A DNA stretch of 19,634 nucleotides from assembly GCA_013298375.1 (NCBI GenBank), contig JAAFHM010000025.1:1-19634 (forward strand), given 5' to 3'. The notes under the pieces are model-generated. The model did no database searches. It saw nothing but the letters and a program-made list of their open reading frames with translations, and was not told the origin of the DNA. This DNA is from Ignavibacteria bacterium. Lineage in GTDB: Bacteria > Bacteroidota > Ignavibacteria > Kapaibacteriales > UBA4661. A program made the position numbers and the translations under genes. This document shows positions 14,268 to 19,634 of this stretch, piece by piece (within the stretch, counting starts at the first letter, position 1; each line of letters begins with the position of its first letter).

Positions 14268-14275
14268 TATTTTTG
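14268..14275 (+). promoter_or_regulatory. -7 promoter element upstream of the toxin-antitoxin operon
   Basis: TATTTTTG, a perfect TAnnTTTG box identical to that of rplS, about 40 bp before the antitoxin ATG. No clean TTTG lies 19-21 bp upstream (a TTTC sits at 23), as may be expected of a repressible promoter. Confidence 0.45.
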
Positions 14276-14303
14276 TATGAAAACCTTCTTTACATTTTAG
14301 CAT

Positions 14304-14307
14304 GAGG
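14304..14307 (+). promoter_or_regulatory. Ribosome binding site of the antitoxin gene
   Basis: GAGG, 8 bases before the ATG at 14316; supports this start. Confidence 0.5.
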
Positions 14308-14315
14308 TTATCGTT

Positions 14316-14525
14316 ATGCAAACAGCCACGCAGACTATATCACAAGAGCAGTTGGTAGAAGCTCTCGCGGAACTTATGCGTACACGCCGCGCAGACTTCA
14401 TTAGTCTTTTTGCTGAAGCAGCAGAGCATATCGGAATGGCAACCGCAATTCAGGAGGGCAGAGCGAACGATTTTGTTTCGGAAGACGAGATACTTTCCCT
14501 CCTCCATCCTCACGATGCCGCATGA
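14316..14525 (+). CDS. Putative antitoxin of a RelE/ParE-type toxin-antitoxin pair
   Basis: A 69-residue mostly helical protein with no recognisable DNA-binding fold. The C-terminal part 'AAEHIGMATAIQEGRANDFVSEDEILSLLHP' follows the pattern of short antitoxins found upstream of RelE/ParE toxins ('xAIxEGrxxxxVSrEEvxxxL'), where this tail wraps the toxin. Its stop overlaps the start of the next gene in an ATGA junction, the classic arrangement for antitoxin-first pairs. A -7 promoter box and a GAGG site precede it. The identification rests mostly on the neighbouring toxin and the overlap. Confidence 0.75.
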   Translation: MQTATQTISQEQLVEALAELMRTRRADFISLFAEAAEHIGMATAIQEGRANDFVSEDEILSLLHPHDAA

Positions 14526-14794
14526 ATATTCTCTTTGAACGCAGTTTTACAAAAGATTTGAAAGCCATTACGGATGCAACTACCCGTAGTACGATTCAAG
14601 CCACGATCCAAGACATTAAAGACAAAGCCACGCCGAGTGAACTGACACATTGTAAAAAACTTCATGGCTACTCGACCTTGTACCGCTTGCGTATTGGAGA
14701 TTATCGCCTTGGCATGGAGTTCCGAGAAGATGACAACACGATGATTATTGTTCGTTGCCTTCATCGCAAAGAGATATACCGCTATTTCCCGTAG
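14522..14794 (+). CDS. RelE/ParE superfamily toxin
   Basis: A 90-residue protein with the RelE/ParE pattern: 'ILFERSFTKDLKAI' at the start, a basic central 'CKKLHGYSTLYRLRIGDYRLG' strand pair, and the end strand MIIVRCLHRKEIYRYFP, matching the usual 'HRkdvYr' ending. RelE members cut mRNA on the ribosome, while ParE members poison gyrase; sequence by eye cannot separate them, although the HRKEIYR ending leans to RelE. It overlaps the antitoxin by 4 bp and is translationally coupled. It could be chromosomally domesticated; both genes look intact. Confidence 0.85.
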   Translation: MNILFERSFTKDLKAITDATTRSTIQATIQDIKDKATPSELTHCKKLHGYSTLYRLRIGDYRLGMEFREDDNTMIIVRCLHRKEIYRYFP

Positions 14795-14918
14795 AATAGC
14801 TTGGTGAGTCGTGAAAAACCTTTAGCAAATTCAGACTGAAGAGCGCATAGAAACTTGCACAAAGCCCGCCCAAAGTATTCTCCGTATTTTCTTCCCCAAC
14901 AACAGTTTTTGACATTAG

Positions 14919-14972
14919 CAAAAAAGCCATGAGAACCGTTGACCAACCGTTCAACAATTCTCATGGCTTAAA
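14919..14972 (-). terminator. Terminator of the yceI gene
   Basis: A 10-bp perfect stem GCCATGAGAA/TTCTCATGGC (14926-14935 and 14958-14967) with a nested GTTGA/TCAAC in the loop. On the minus strand it is followed by six Ts, 26 bp after the yceI stop. The plus-strand side lacks a good T tract, so it probably serves yceI only. Confidence 0.85.
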
Positions 14973-14993
14973 AACAGTCTTCTTCGGCATCAT

Positions 14994-15650
14994 TTACGAG
15001 CCAACAGCGCCAAATGCCGAAACCTTCACGACGATTGTTTCTGCAACTTTGCTACCAACAATGCCTTTTTTACCAGCAATATTGAAGTCCTTTAGGGCAA
15101 TCGTAAATTCTGTTTTGACCATTACCAAATCAGCACCGCCCTTGTCAATGTAGGTAATTTCTATCGGGAACGACATTGGCTTTGTAACGCCGTGCAGACT
15201 AAATGTACCTTCGGCTGTACCTTTTGCAATACCCTTGCCGCCAGCGCTGGAAACAAGTTGGACACCCGAGATTTTTTTGATGTCAAACGCCACATCTTTG
15301 TTGCTTTCTTCATCCAGCCAATCTTTTCCTAAAAGGTGTTTGTTGCGCAGTTCGATACCGGTTTGCATTGAATTAACGGGAACAGCAATTTTCCCCGTTG
15401 TTGCTTCGATATTTGCCGGGTCTATTGTAAAAGCGCCATTAACGCTTGCCGTGCCATTAATTTCCTCCAAGGGCGCTTTGCTATTGAATTGCGCTTGATT
15501 ATTGCCAATCTTGTTGTCAAGTTTAACCGATTTTGCGCCTTTTGCGTTCAGGTTAAATCCCGTTGCGGCGTGTGTTTCTGTGGTAGAAATGCCCACAAAC
15601 AAAGCAAGTGCGATACCAGCAAGTGCTTTCCGAGAAACGAAAGTTTTCAT
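14994..15650 (-). CDS. YceI family exported lipid-binding-like protein
   Basis: A 218-residue secreted/periplasmic protein. Signal peptide of about 28 residues (MKTFVSRKALAGIALALFVG, cleavage near THA-A). The mature part shows YceI landmarks: 'TGKIAVPVNSMQTGIELRNK', 'HLLGKDWLDEESNKDVAFDI', 'GTAEGTFSLHGVTKPMSFPI' and 'KTEFTIALKDFNIAGKKGIV'. YceI proteins have a lipocalin-like barrel; some bind polyisoprenoids, others are stress-induced with no known ligand. It lies 50 bp after a small membrane protein gene in the same direction and is closed by a strong terminator. No Shine-Dalgarno precedes the ATG at 15650. Confidence 0.92.
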   Translation of the reverse strand: MKTFVSRKALAGIALALFVGISTTETHAATGFNLNAKGAKSVKLDNKIGNNQAQFNSKAPLEEINGTASVNGAFTIDPANIEATTGKIAVPVNSMQTGIELRNKHLLGKDWLDEESNKDVAFDIKKISGVQLVSSAGGKGIAKGTAEGTFSLHGVTKPMSFPIEITYIDKGGADLVMVKTEFTIALKDFNIAGKKGIVGSKVAETIVVKVSAFGAVGS

Positions 15651-15700
15651 AAAAATTCAGACTAAAAGTAAAAAAACAGAGCGTGTTTCAGGGGATAATA

Positions 15701-15967
15701 TTATGGTCTTCGAGAGCGGGAAACGCGCAAACAGACGAATCCTGCGGCAAGGCACAAAACGGCTGCCGGAGCGCCAAATTCCAGCCCCAAACGAAATTGT
15801 GGTTTCCATTCGACGATTTCTTCTTCTACGCCAAAGTCAGGATTGACGCGCTTTGTAACGACTTGTACCTTATCTTTCGTAAGCATTTGTGAGCCGTGCG
15901 CAAACCAAACACCGACAATTCCAACGGCAACCAAAAGCCAGATTGTAGCCATCATTTTCCACATCAT
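15701..15967 (-). CDS. Small two-TM membrane protein of unknown function
   Basis: An 88-residue protein I do not recognise. It has an N-terminal hydrophobic helix (MMATIWLLVAVGIVGVWFA), a ~35-residue polar loop ('SQMLTKDKVQVVTKRVNPDF...EEEIVEWKPQF'), a second helix (FGAPAAVLCLAAGFVCLRV) and a short basic tail (SRSRRP). Basic residues at the C-terminus and the charge pattern suggest both ends inside. I chose the ATG at 15967 because GGAGAA lies 7 bases upstream; the frame opens at a TTG at 15982 that overlaps this site. It is co-directional with and probably co-transcribed with yceI. Confidence 0.65.
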   Translation of the reverse strand: MMWKMMATIWLLVAVGIVGVWFAHGSQMLTKDKVQVVTKRVNPDFGVEEEIVEWKPQFRLGLEFGAPAAVLCLAAGFVCLRVSRSRRP

Positions 15968-15974
15968 TAAAACG

Positions 15975-15980
15975 TTCTCC
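15975..15980 (-). promoter_or_regulatory. Ribosome binding site of the small membrane protein gene
   Basis: GGAGAA on the minus strand, 7 bases before the ATG at 15967. It is the main reason to accept this short frame as a gene. Confidence 0.5.
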
Positions 15981-16091
15981 AATGAGGAATAACGCGGGGA
16001 AATATTGGAATAGCAGTATGACGCTCCACCCCTCGGAAACGTTTACTGTTGCAACGAAATTGCCTATTGTGCTTGGTGCTTTTCTTGACAT

Positions 16092-18536
16092 TTACGACCG
16101 CAAAACCGCACCGAGACTTGATTGGACGCTCTGATTAATAGCCCCAATCGCTGATTCTATCTCGGCATCTTCCAGCGTTTTTTCGGCAGAATTAAACTCA
16201 AGCGCAAAAGCGATACTCTTCTTCCCTTCTCCAAGCGCTTCGCGGGCGACTTTTCCCGCAAAAACGTCGAATGGACGGACGCTGCGTAGATAGCTACCAC
16301 CGCTTTTCACAATGAGTTCGTGAATACGGGCGGCTTCCACGCTCGTGTCAACCACAAAAGCGAGGTCTCGTGCTACCGTTGGGAATGGCGAGACGGGGGC
16401 GTATTTCCGTGCTTTCGTCGCAACATCGCTCAAAAGCGACATATTGACAACACAAGCAACAACGGGCATTCCAATATCAAATGCCTTCAGCGCTGATGTA
16501 GCAATTTCGCCAGCACAGCCGACCGATCTCCCATCAACAATAAGTTCGACAGTGTTGGGTGAAAAGAGTGGATAGAAGGCAAGATTTGCTGCGGGCTGTA
16601 CTTGTGCATTTTCTAAGCGACAAACCGCAACAAGGCTTTCTAAAACACCTTTGGCATCATAAAAGTCCGTTGGGCGCTCCGGCGCATCCCAAGCCTTTTG
16701 CGGAAGAATCGTGCCTGTCAGCGCAGCAATACAGTGGCGCTGCTCCAAAACCCCGCCGATAAAGGTTTTCTGCGTGTGCGGGACGCTTTGGAACGTCGCA
16801 CCGAGTTCAAAGAGGCGCAGACTCTTCTTTCCGTAGCGGTGATTTCTTTCTATCGTCTTGAGCATAGACGGCACAAGCGACGGGCGCATACAGGAAAGCT
16901 CTTCGCCAAGCGGGTTGGCTATACGCACGGGATGTTCCGTAAACATTGCCGCAGACTTGGGGTCAATCATATTTTGTGTAACAATGTCAGTAAAGCCATT
17001 TGCCCGGAAAAACGCGCTAACTTCTTCTAAAAATGGTAGCGGTGCATATTGCTTCGGTGTTTGTTCGCCACGCAAATTCACCCGCGAAACCAGTGCTGGA
17101 GCGATATTGTCATAACCGTACAACCGTGCAATTTCCTCAATGCAATCAATTTCCGCTTCCACATCCACACGATAACTCGGTGCGCGATAGGTGGCGCTTG
17201 TCTCGTCATAGCTCAGAACGGCGAAACCAAGCCGCTCCAGCAAATTGCGCTGTTCATTCGGCGCTATTTCCTTGCCAATAAGCGTGTTTGCCCGTGCATA
17301 GCGCACCGAAACGTGCTTTTCGGGATGCTTGGTTGGGTACACATCCACAACGCCACTTGCAATCTGCCCTCCGGCGACCTTTTGAATGAGTTCTGCCGCC
17401 CTATCAGCCGCAAAAACGACCGTTTCCATATCCACGCCGCGCTCAAAGCGGTACGCCGCATCGCTGGCGATACCGAGTTTTTTTGCGGTTCGGCGAATAG
17501 ACGAAGGCGCAAAGTAGGCAGATTCAATCATGACATTCACCGTTGCGTCGGTGATTTCGCTATGCAGACCGCCCATAATACCGCCCACAGCGCTACTTTT
17601 TTCGCCATCGCAGACCATAACCATTGATGCGTCCAATGTGCGCTCTTTGCCGTCGAGCGTCGTAAATTTCTCTCTGGCATTTGCTTGTTTGACAATGAGT
17701 GTTTTTCCGGCAATCGTGTCTAAATCAAAGGCGTGGATGGGCTTGCCACATTCCAGCATGACGTAATTGGTCACATCCACAACATTATTGATGGAGCGCA
17801 AACCACAAGCCGTGATGCGGTCTTTGAGCCATTTTGGGGATTCGCCAATTTTCACGCCGCGCACAACACGCCCCGCAAATCGGTGGCAGCCATCAGTATC
17901 GTCAATCCGAATGGCGATATAATCCTGCGTTTGCAAGGCTGCATCTTCGTTGACCGTCGCCAATGGATTGCGAAGCGGCACATTAAAATAGGCAGCAATT
18001 TCTCGCGCAATACCGAGATGGCTAAGGCAGTCGGAGCGGTTCGGCGTAATAGAAATTTCATAGAGAATATCATCCAGCCCAAGATATGCGGCAAGCGGCT
18101 CTCCGACAGACGCATCACTCGGCAATTCCCAAATGCCGTCGCTTTCTTCCGCAATGCCGAGTTCTGATTTGCTACAAATCATGCCGTTGGATTCCACGCC
18201 GCGCAGCTTGCGCTTTTCTATCGTGAAACCGCCATTTGGCACAACCGCGCCGCCAAGCGCTACGGGGACTTTTTGTCCGGCGGCAACATTTGGTGCGCCG
18301 CAGACAATGGTATTGACTACGCCCGCTCCAACGGACACCGTACAAACCGAGAGTTTATCAGCGTTGGGATGCTTTTCTTTCGTGAGGACTTCGCCAACAA
18401 CGAATCCTTTCAGTTTTTCACCCGGACGCTCAATTTTTTCGACTTCCAGCCCCAGCATCGTCAAAATACGCTCCAACTCTTCGGGCGACGAGGAAAAATC
18501 AACGAGTTCTTTAAGCCAACGTTGTGAAATAAGCAT
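16092..18536 (-). CDS. pheT: Phenylalanine-tRNA ligase beta subunit
   Basis: An 814-residue PheRS beta, which pairs with PheS (alpha) as an (alpha-beta)2 enzyme that charges tRNA-Phe. Domains in order: N-terminal MLISQRWLKELVDF; OB-fold tRNA-binding domain (about 40-150, 'LTKEKHPNADKLSVCTV', 'ESNGMICSKSELGI'); B3/4 editing domain ('SITPNRSDCLSHLGIAREIA', 'HRFAGRVVRGVKIGESPKWL', 'VVDVTNYVMLECGKPIHAFD'); B5 and the catalytic-like core ('EIARLYGYDNI', 'RIANPLGEELSCMRPSLVPS'); and a C-terminal anticodon-binding FDX-ACB domain (SPFPTVARDLAFVVD). The length is normal for the bacterial long form. I chose the ATG at 18536; an in-frame GTG at 18581 would add a Lys-rich, unconserved stretch. pheS is not adjacent; upstream lies the TnpB remnant. 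Confidence 0.97.
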   Translation of the reverse strand: MLISQRWLKELVDFSSSPEELERILTMLGLEVEKIERPGEKLKGFVVGEVLTKEKHPNADKLSVCTVSVGAGVVNTIVCGAPNVAAGQKVPVALGGAVVPNGGFTIEKRKLRGVESNGMICSKSELGIAEESDGIWELPSDASVGEPLAAYLGLDDILYEISITPNRSDCLSHLGIAREIAAYFNVPLRNPLATVNEDAALQTQDYIAIRIDDTDGCHRFAGRVVRGVKIGESPKWLKDRITACGLRSINNVVDVTNYVMLECGKPIHAFDLDTIAGKTLIVKQANAREKFTTLDGKERTLDASMVMVCDGEKSSAVGGIMGGLHSEITDATVNVMIESAYFAPSSIRRTAKKLGIASDAAYRFERGVDMETVVFAADRAAELIQKVAGGQIASGVVDVYPTKHPEKHVSVRYARANTLIGKEIAPNEQRNLLERLGFAVLSYDETSATYRAPSYRVDVEAEIDCIEEIARLYGYDNIAPALVSRVNLRGEQTPKQYAPLPFLEEVSAFFRANGFTDIVTQNMIDPKSAAMFTEHPVRIANPLGEELSCMRPSLVPSMLKTIERNHRYGKKSLRLFELGATFQSVPHTQKTFIGGVLEQRHCIAALTGTILPQKAWDAPERPTDFYDAKGVLESLVAVCRLENAQVQPAANLAFYPLFSPNTVELIVDGRSVGCAGEIATSALKAFDIGMPVVACVVNMSLLSDVATKARKYAPVSPFPTVARDLAFVVDTSVEAARIHELIVKSGGSYLRSVRPFDVFAGKVAREALGEGKKSIAFALEFNSAEKTLEDAEIESAIGAINQSVQSSLGAVLRS

Positions 18537-18580
18537 AATGAATAGCTTGGTTCTAGTGAAACAGTTTTTTTTTTTCTTCA

Positions 18581-18588
18581 CAAAGATA
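18581..18588 (-). promoter_or_regulatory. -7 promoter element of pheT
   Basis: TATCTTTG on the minus strand, a perfect TAnnTTTG box, giving a leader of roughly 38 bases before the ATG at 18536. The -33 TTTG is not matched at 19-21 bp. The predicted leader contains a run of As (18565-18575 on the plus strand as Ts). Confidence 0.4.
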
Positions 18589-18651
18589 CGAAAGCTCTTG
18601 TTTTCTCACAGCCGTTTTCTCTGAATTGTAGCGCTTTTCTTCTGCTATCTA

Positions 18652-18671
18652 AAAAGTGAACAAAAGTGAAC
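18652..18671. repeat. Tandem 10-bp repeat between pheT and the TnpB remnant
   Basis: Two perfect head-to-tail copies of AAAAGTGAAC. They lie upstream of the pheT promoter element; function unknown. A repeat of exactly one helical turn could be a tandem operator or slippage. Confidence 0.5.
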
Positions 18672-18728
18672 ACTTCGCTTAGTTCCTGCCCTGAACCTCT
18701 AATGAGCATTCATATCTGACAGGCGTTA

Positions 18729-18755
18729 CTTTCCCGTTAGCCACGGGTAGAAAAG
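18729..18755 (-). other. Hairpin just downstream of tnpB, candidate right-end / omega-RNA stem
   Basis: Stem CTTTCCCGT with ACGGG-tag-AAAAG (arms 18729-18737 and 18743-18755, 5-base loop), 17 bp after the tnpB stop. IS200/IS605 elements end in a subterminal hairpin recognised by TnpA, and the TnpB guide RNA ends in this region. There is no T tract, so it is not a simple terminator. Confidence 0.4.
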
Positions 18756-18772
18756 TTCTTTGAAAGGGTGAA

Positions 18773-19477
18773 TTATGACGATGATTCTTGCATGGCGAGA
18801 TTTCGCAGGTTTATGGCGGCATTCCCGTCGCGGTCATGCCGTGAATGACAATGCGCACATTCCCACTCGCGCTCGTTGAGGCTCAGAGTTTCTTTCTTCT
18901 GACCGCAAGCAGAACAGAGTTTGCTTGACGGATACCAACGGTCAGCTATCACAAGGCGTGTTCCGTAGAGATTTGCCTTGTACTCCAGTTGCCGCCGTCC
19001 TTCGCTCATGCCCACATCGGCAATCGCCCGCGAAAGTTTGTCGTTCTGCATCATTCCTTGCACATTCAGGTCTTCAATCACCACCGCTTGGTTTTCGCGG
19101 CAGAGTTTGGAGGTGAGTTTGTGCCAGAAATCACGACGAACATTCGTGATTCGCGCATGAAGCGAAGCGAGGTTTTGTGCTGATTGAACGCGATTCTTTG
19201 AGCCTTTTTCTTTCCGTGAATGCCGTCGGGAACGAATACGCAAGCGGCGCAGATTGCCCTTGAGCGGCTTCGGAGCAAGCACCGTTTCGCCGCTCGAAAG
19301 CGTTGCGGCGGCTTTGATACCGAAATCTACGCCAACAACACCGTCGCTCGTCCGCTCGCGCCGCGCCTTGTCCTCCGGCACATCGACTTGCACCGCGACG
19401 TACCACCGATTGGCAATGCGACGAACACTTGCACCGACAATGCGCCCAACAAACCGCAACGGTTCACGCAAACGCAC
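18773..19477 (-). CDS. tnpB: N-terminally truncated TnpB (RNA-guided nuclease family, OrfB of IS605)
   Basis: An open frame of 234 residues covering the RuvC half of TnpB. Catalytic residues are all present: D51 in GVDFGIKAAATL (RuvC-I), E135 in VVIEDLNVQGM (RuvC-II) and D217 in HDRDGNAAINL (RuvC-III). The zinc ribbon is intact (CSAC at 188-191, CAHC at 207-210). Full-length TnpB is about 370-410 residues; roughly the first 140 (WED and REC, which bind guide RNA and recognise the target-adjacent motif) are missing. The first codon shown is GTG inside the conserved LPKxGWVR segment, so it is not a natural start. Probably a pseudogene; a functional RuvC-only fragment is unlikely without guide binding. 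No tnpA in view. Confidence 0.85.
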   Translation of the reverse strand: MRLREPLRFVGRIVGASVRRIANRWYVAVQVDVPEDKARRERTSDGVVGVDFGIKAAATLSSGETVLAPKPLKGNLRRLRIRSRRHSRKEKGSKNRVQSAQNLASLHARITNVRRDFWHKLTSKLCRENQAVVIEDLNVQGMMQNDKLSRAIADVGMSEGRRQLEYKANLYGTRLVIADRWYPSSKLCSACGQKKETLSLNEREWECAHCHSRHDRDGNAAINLRNLAMQESSS

Positions 19478-19558
19478 CCAACCGACTTTGGGCAGGTTGA
19501 TACGCTGCCCGTCTATTAGATTGCAAAAAAGATAAAAACAGTATTTTGGATACTGAAT

Positions 19559-19634
19559 TCACGAAATTCTCATAGAGAAACCAAACACAAGCCGAATAAA
19601 GTCTAACTTCCCGTCTGTACGTTCAAGTACCTCG
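19559..19634 (-). CDS. Possible C-terminal end of a gene running out of the window
   Basis: The minus-strand frame that ends in TGA at 19559-19561 stays open to the window edge and gives 24 residues ending 'LDFIRLVFGFSMRIS'. The alternating hydrophobic/polar ending with an aromatic residue resembles the last beta strand of some outer-membrane proteins, but 24 residues cannot prove it. It could also be a degraded 5' part of the TnpB element. Confidence 0.25.
   Translation of the reverse strand, partial: EVLERTDGKLDFIRLVFGFSMRIS

Larger units (their letters stand above)
18729..19558 (-). mobile_element. Remnant of an IS200/IS605-type (IS1341-like) element
   Basis: Contains the C-terminal two thirds of tnpB and a candidate right-end hairpin. 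In the tnpB frame, TnpB-like sequence continues upstream of the GTG at 19477 (…IDGQRINLPKVGWV, a usual TnpB segment) to about 19530, and then an in-frame TGA occurs at 19559-19561. The N-terminal WED/REC part, the left end and any tnpA are missing from the window. Confidence 0.65.

Noticed and set aside
14745..14964. Two overlapping minus-strand frames of 60-70 codons downstream of the toxin
   Set aside because: They run through the yceI terminator and into the toxin gene in antisense, with no ribosome site or recognisable protein features.
15870..16091. 73-codon minus-strand frame starting right after the pheT stop
   Set aside because: It overlaps the two-TM protein gene in another frame, has no ribosome site and no domain-like pattern; the alternative at 15967 has a good GGAGAA site.
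1..19634. CRISPR arrays, tRNA or rRNA genes, phage modules
   Set aside because: No regularly spaced repeats, cloverleaf sequences, rRNA cores or phage structural genes were found by reading both strands.

Overview
The window reads as chromosomal core DNA from a Bacteroidota/Chlorobi-group (FCB) bacterium, perhaps a Kapabacteria/Ignavibacteria-type lineage; the exact phylum is inference. Four things point there: a Bat-type VWA/TPR/BatD cluster, a fused alpha/beta 2-oxoacid dehydrogenase E1, an Ala/Lys-extended ribosomal protein S16, and promoter-like sites matching the Bacteroidota form TTTG-N20-TAnnTTTG upstream of rplS and ffh (the -7 half alone upstream of pheT and the toxin-antitoxin pair). 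Shine-Dalgarno sequences are patchy: strong at a few genes, absent at many. Almost all genes are on the minus strand; only a response regulator and a toxin-antitoxin pair are on the plus strand.

Layout, left to right. 10-5963 (minus) is a tight five-gene operon transcribed right to left: batB-like VWA membrane protein, batC-like TPR protein with a long Q/N-rich tract, BatD, a secreted CBM9/DOMON-like protein, and a BtuF-like substrate-binding protein. 6078-6503 is rplS with its own promoter and terminator. 6635-10845 is a three-gene operon: fused E1 alpha/beta, a Uma2-family nuclease-like protein, and a stand-alone E1 alpha. 11115-11732 (plus) is an orphan NarL/FixJ response regulator. Just downstream lies a 154-bp element with 14/15-bp terminal inverted repeats beginning GTAA, flanked by a perfect 8-bp direct repeat; I read it as a MITE-like non-autonomous transposon, possibly IS66-type. 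11978-14026 is rpsP plus ffh. 14316-14794 (plus) is a RelE/ParE toxin-antitoxin pair. 14994-15967 carries a YceI-family exported protein and a small two-TM protein. 16092-18536 is pheT. The right end holds an N-terminally truncated TnpB with intact RuvC residues, and perhaps the last codons of a gene that runs out of the window.

How the genes work together: translation and protein export (rplS, rpsP, ffh, pheT), 2-oxoacid oxidation (E1 genes) and an envelope/oxidative-stress style Bat system are housekeeping modules. The mobile or accessory signals (MITE-like element, TnpB remnant, TA pair, Uma2) sit in the gaps between them. The classical ffh-rpsP-rimM-trmD-rplS cluster is broken here: ffh-rpsP and rplS are about 5.5 kb apart and rimM/trmD are not seen. 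There is no intergenic stretch above 300 bp, no CRISPR array, and no tRNA or rRNA that I could recognise.
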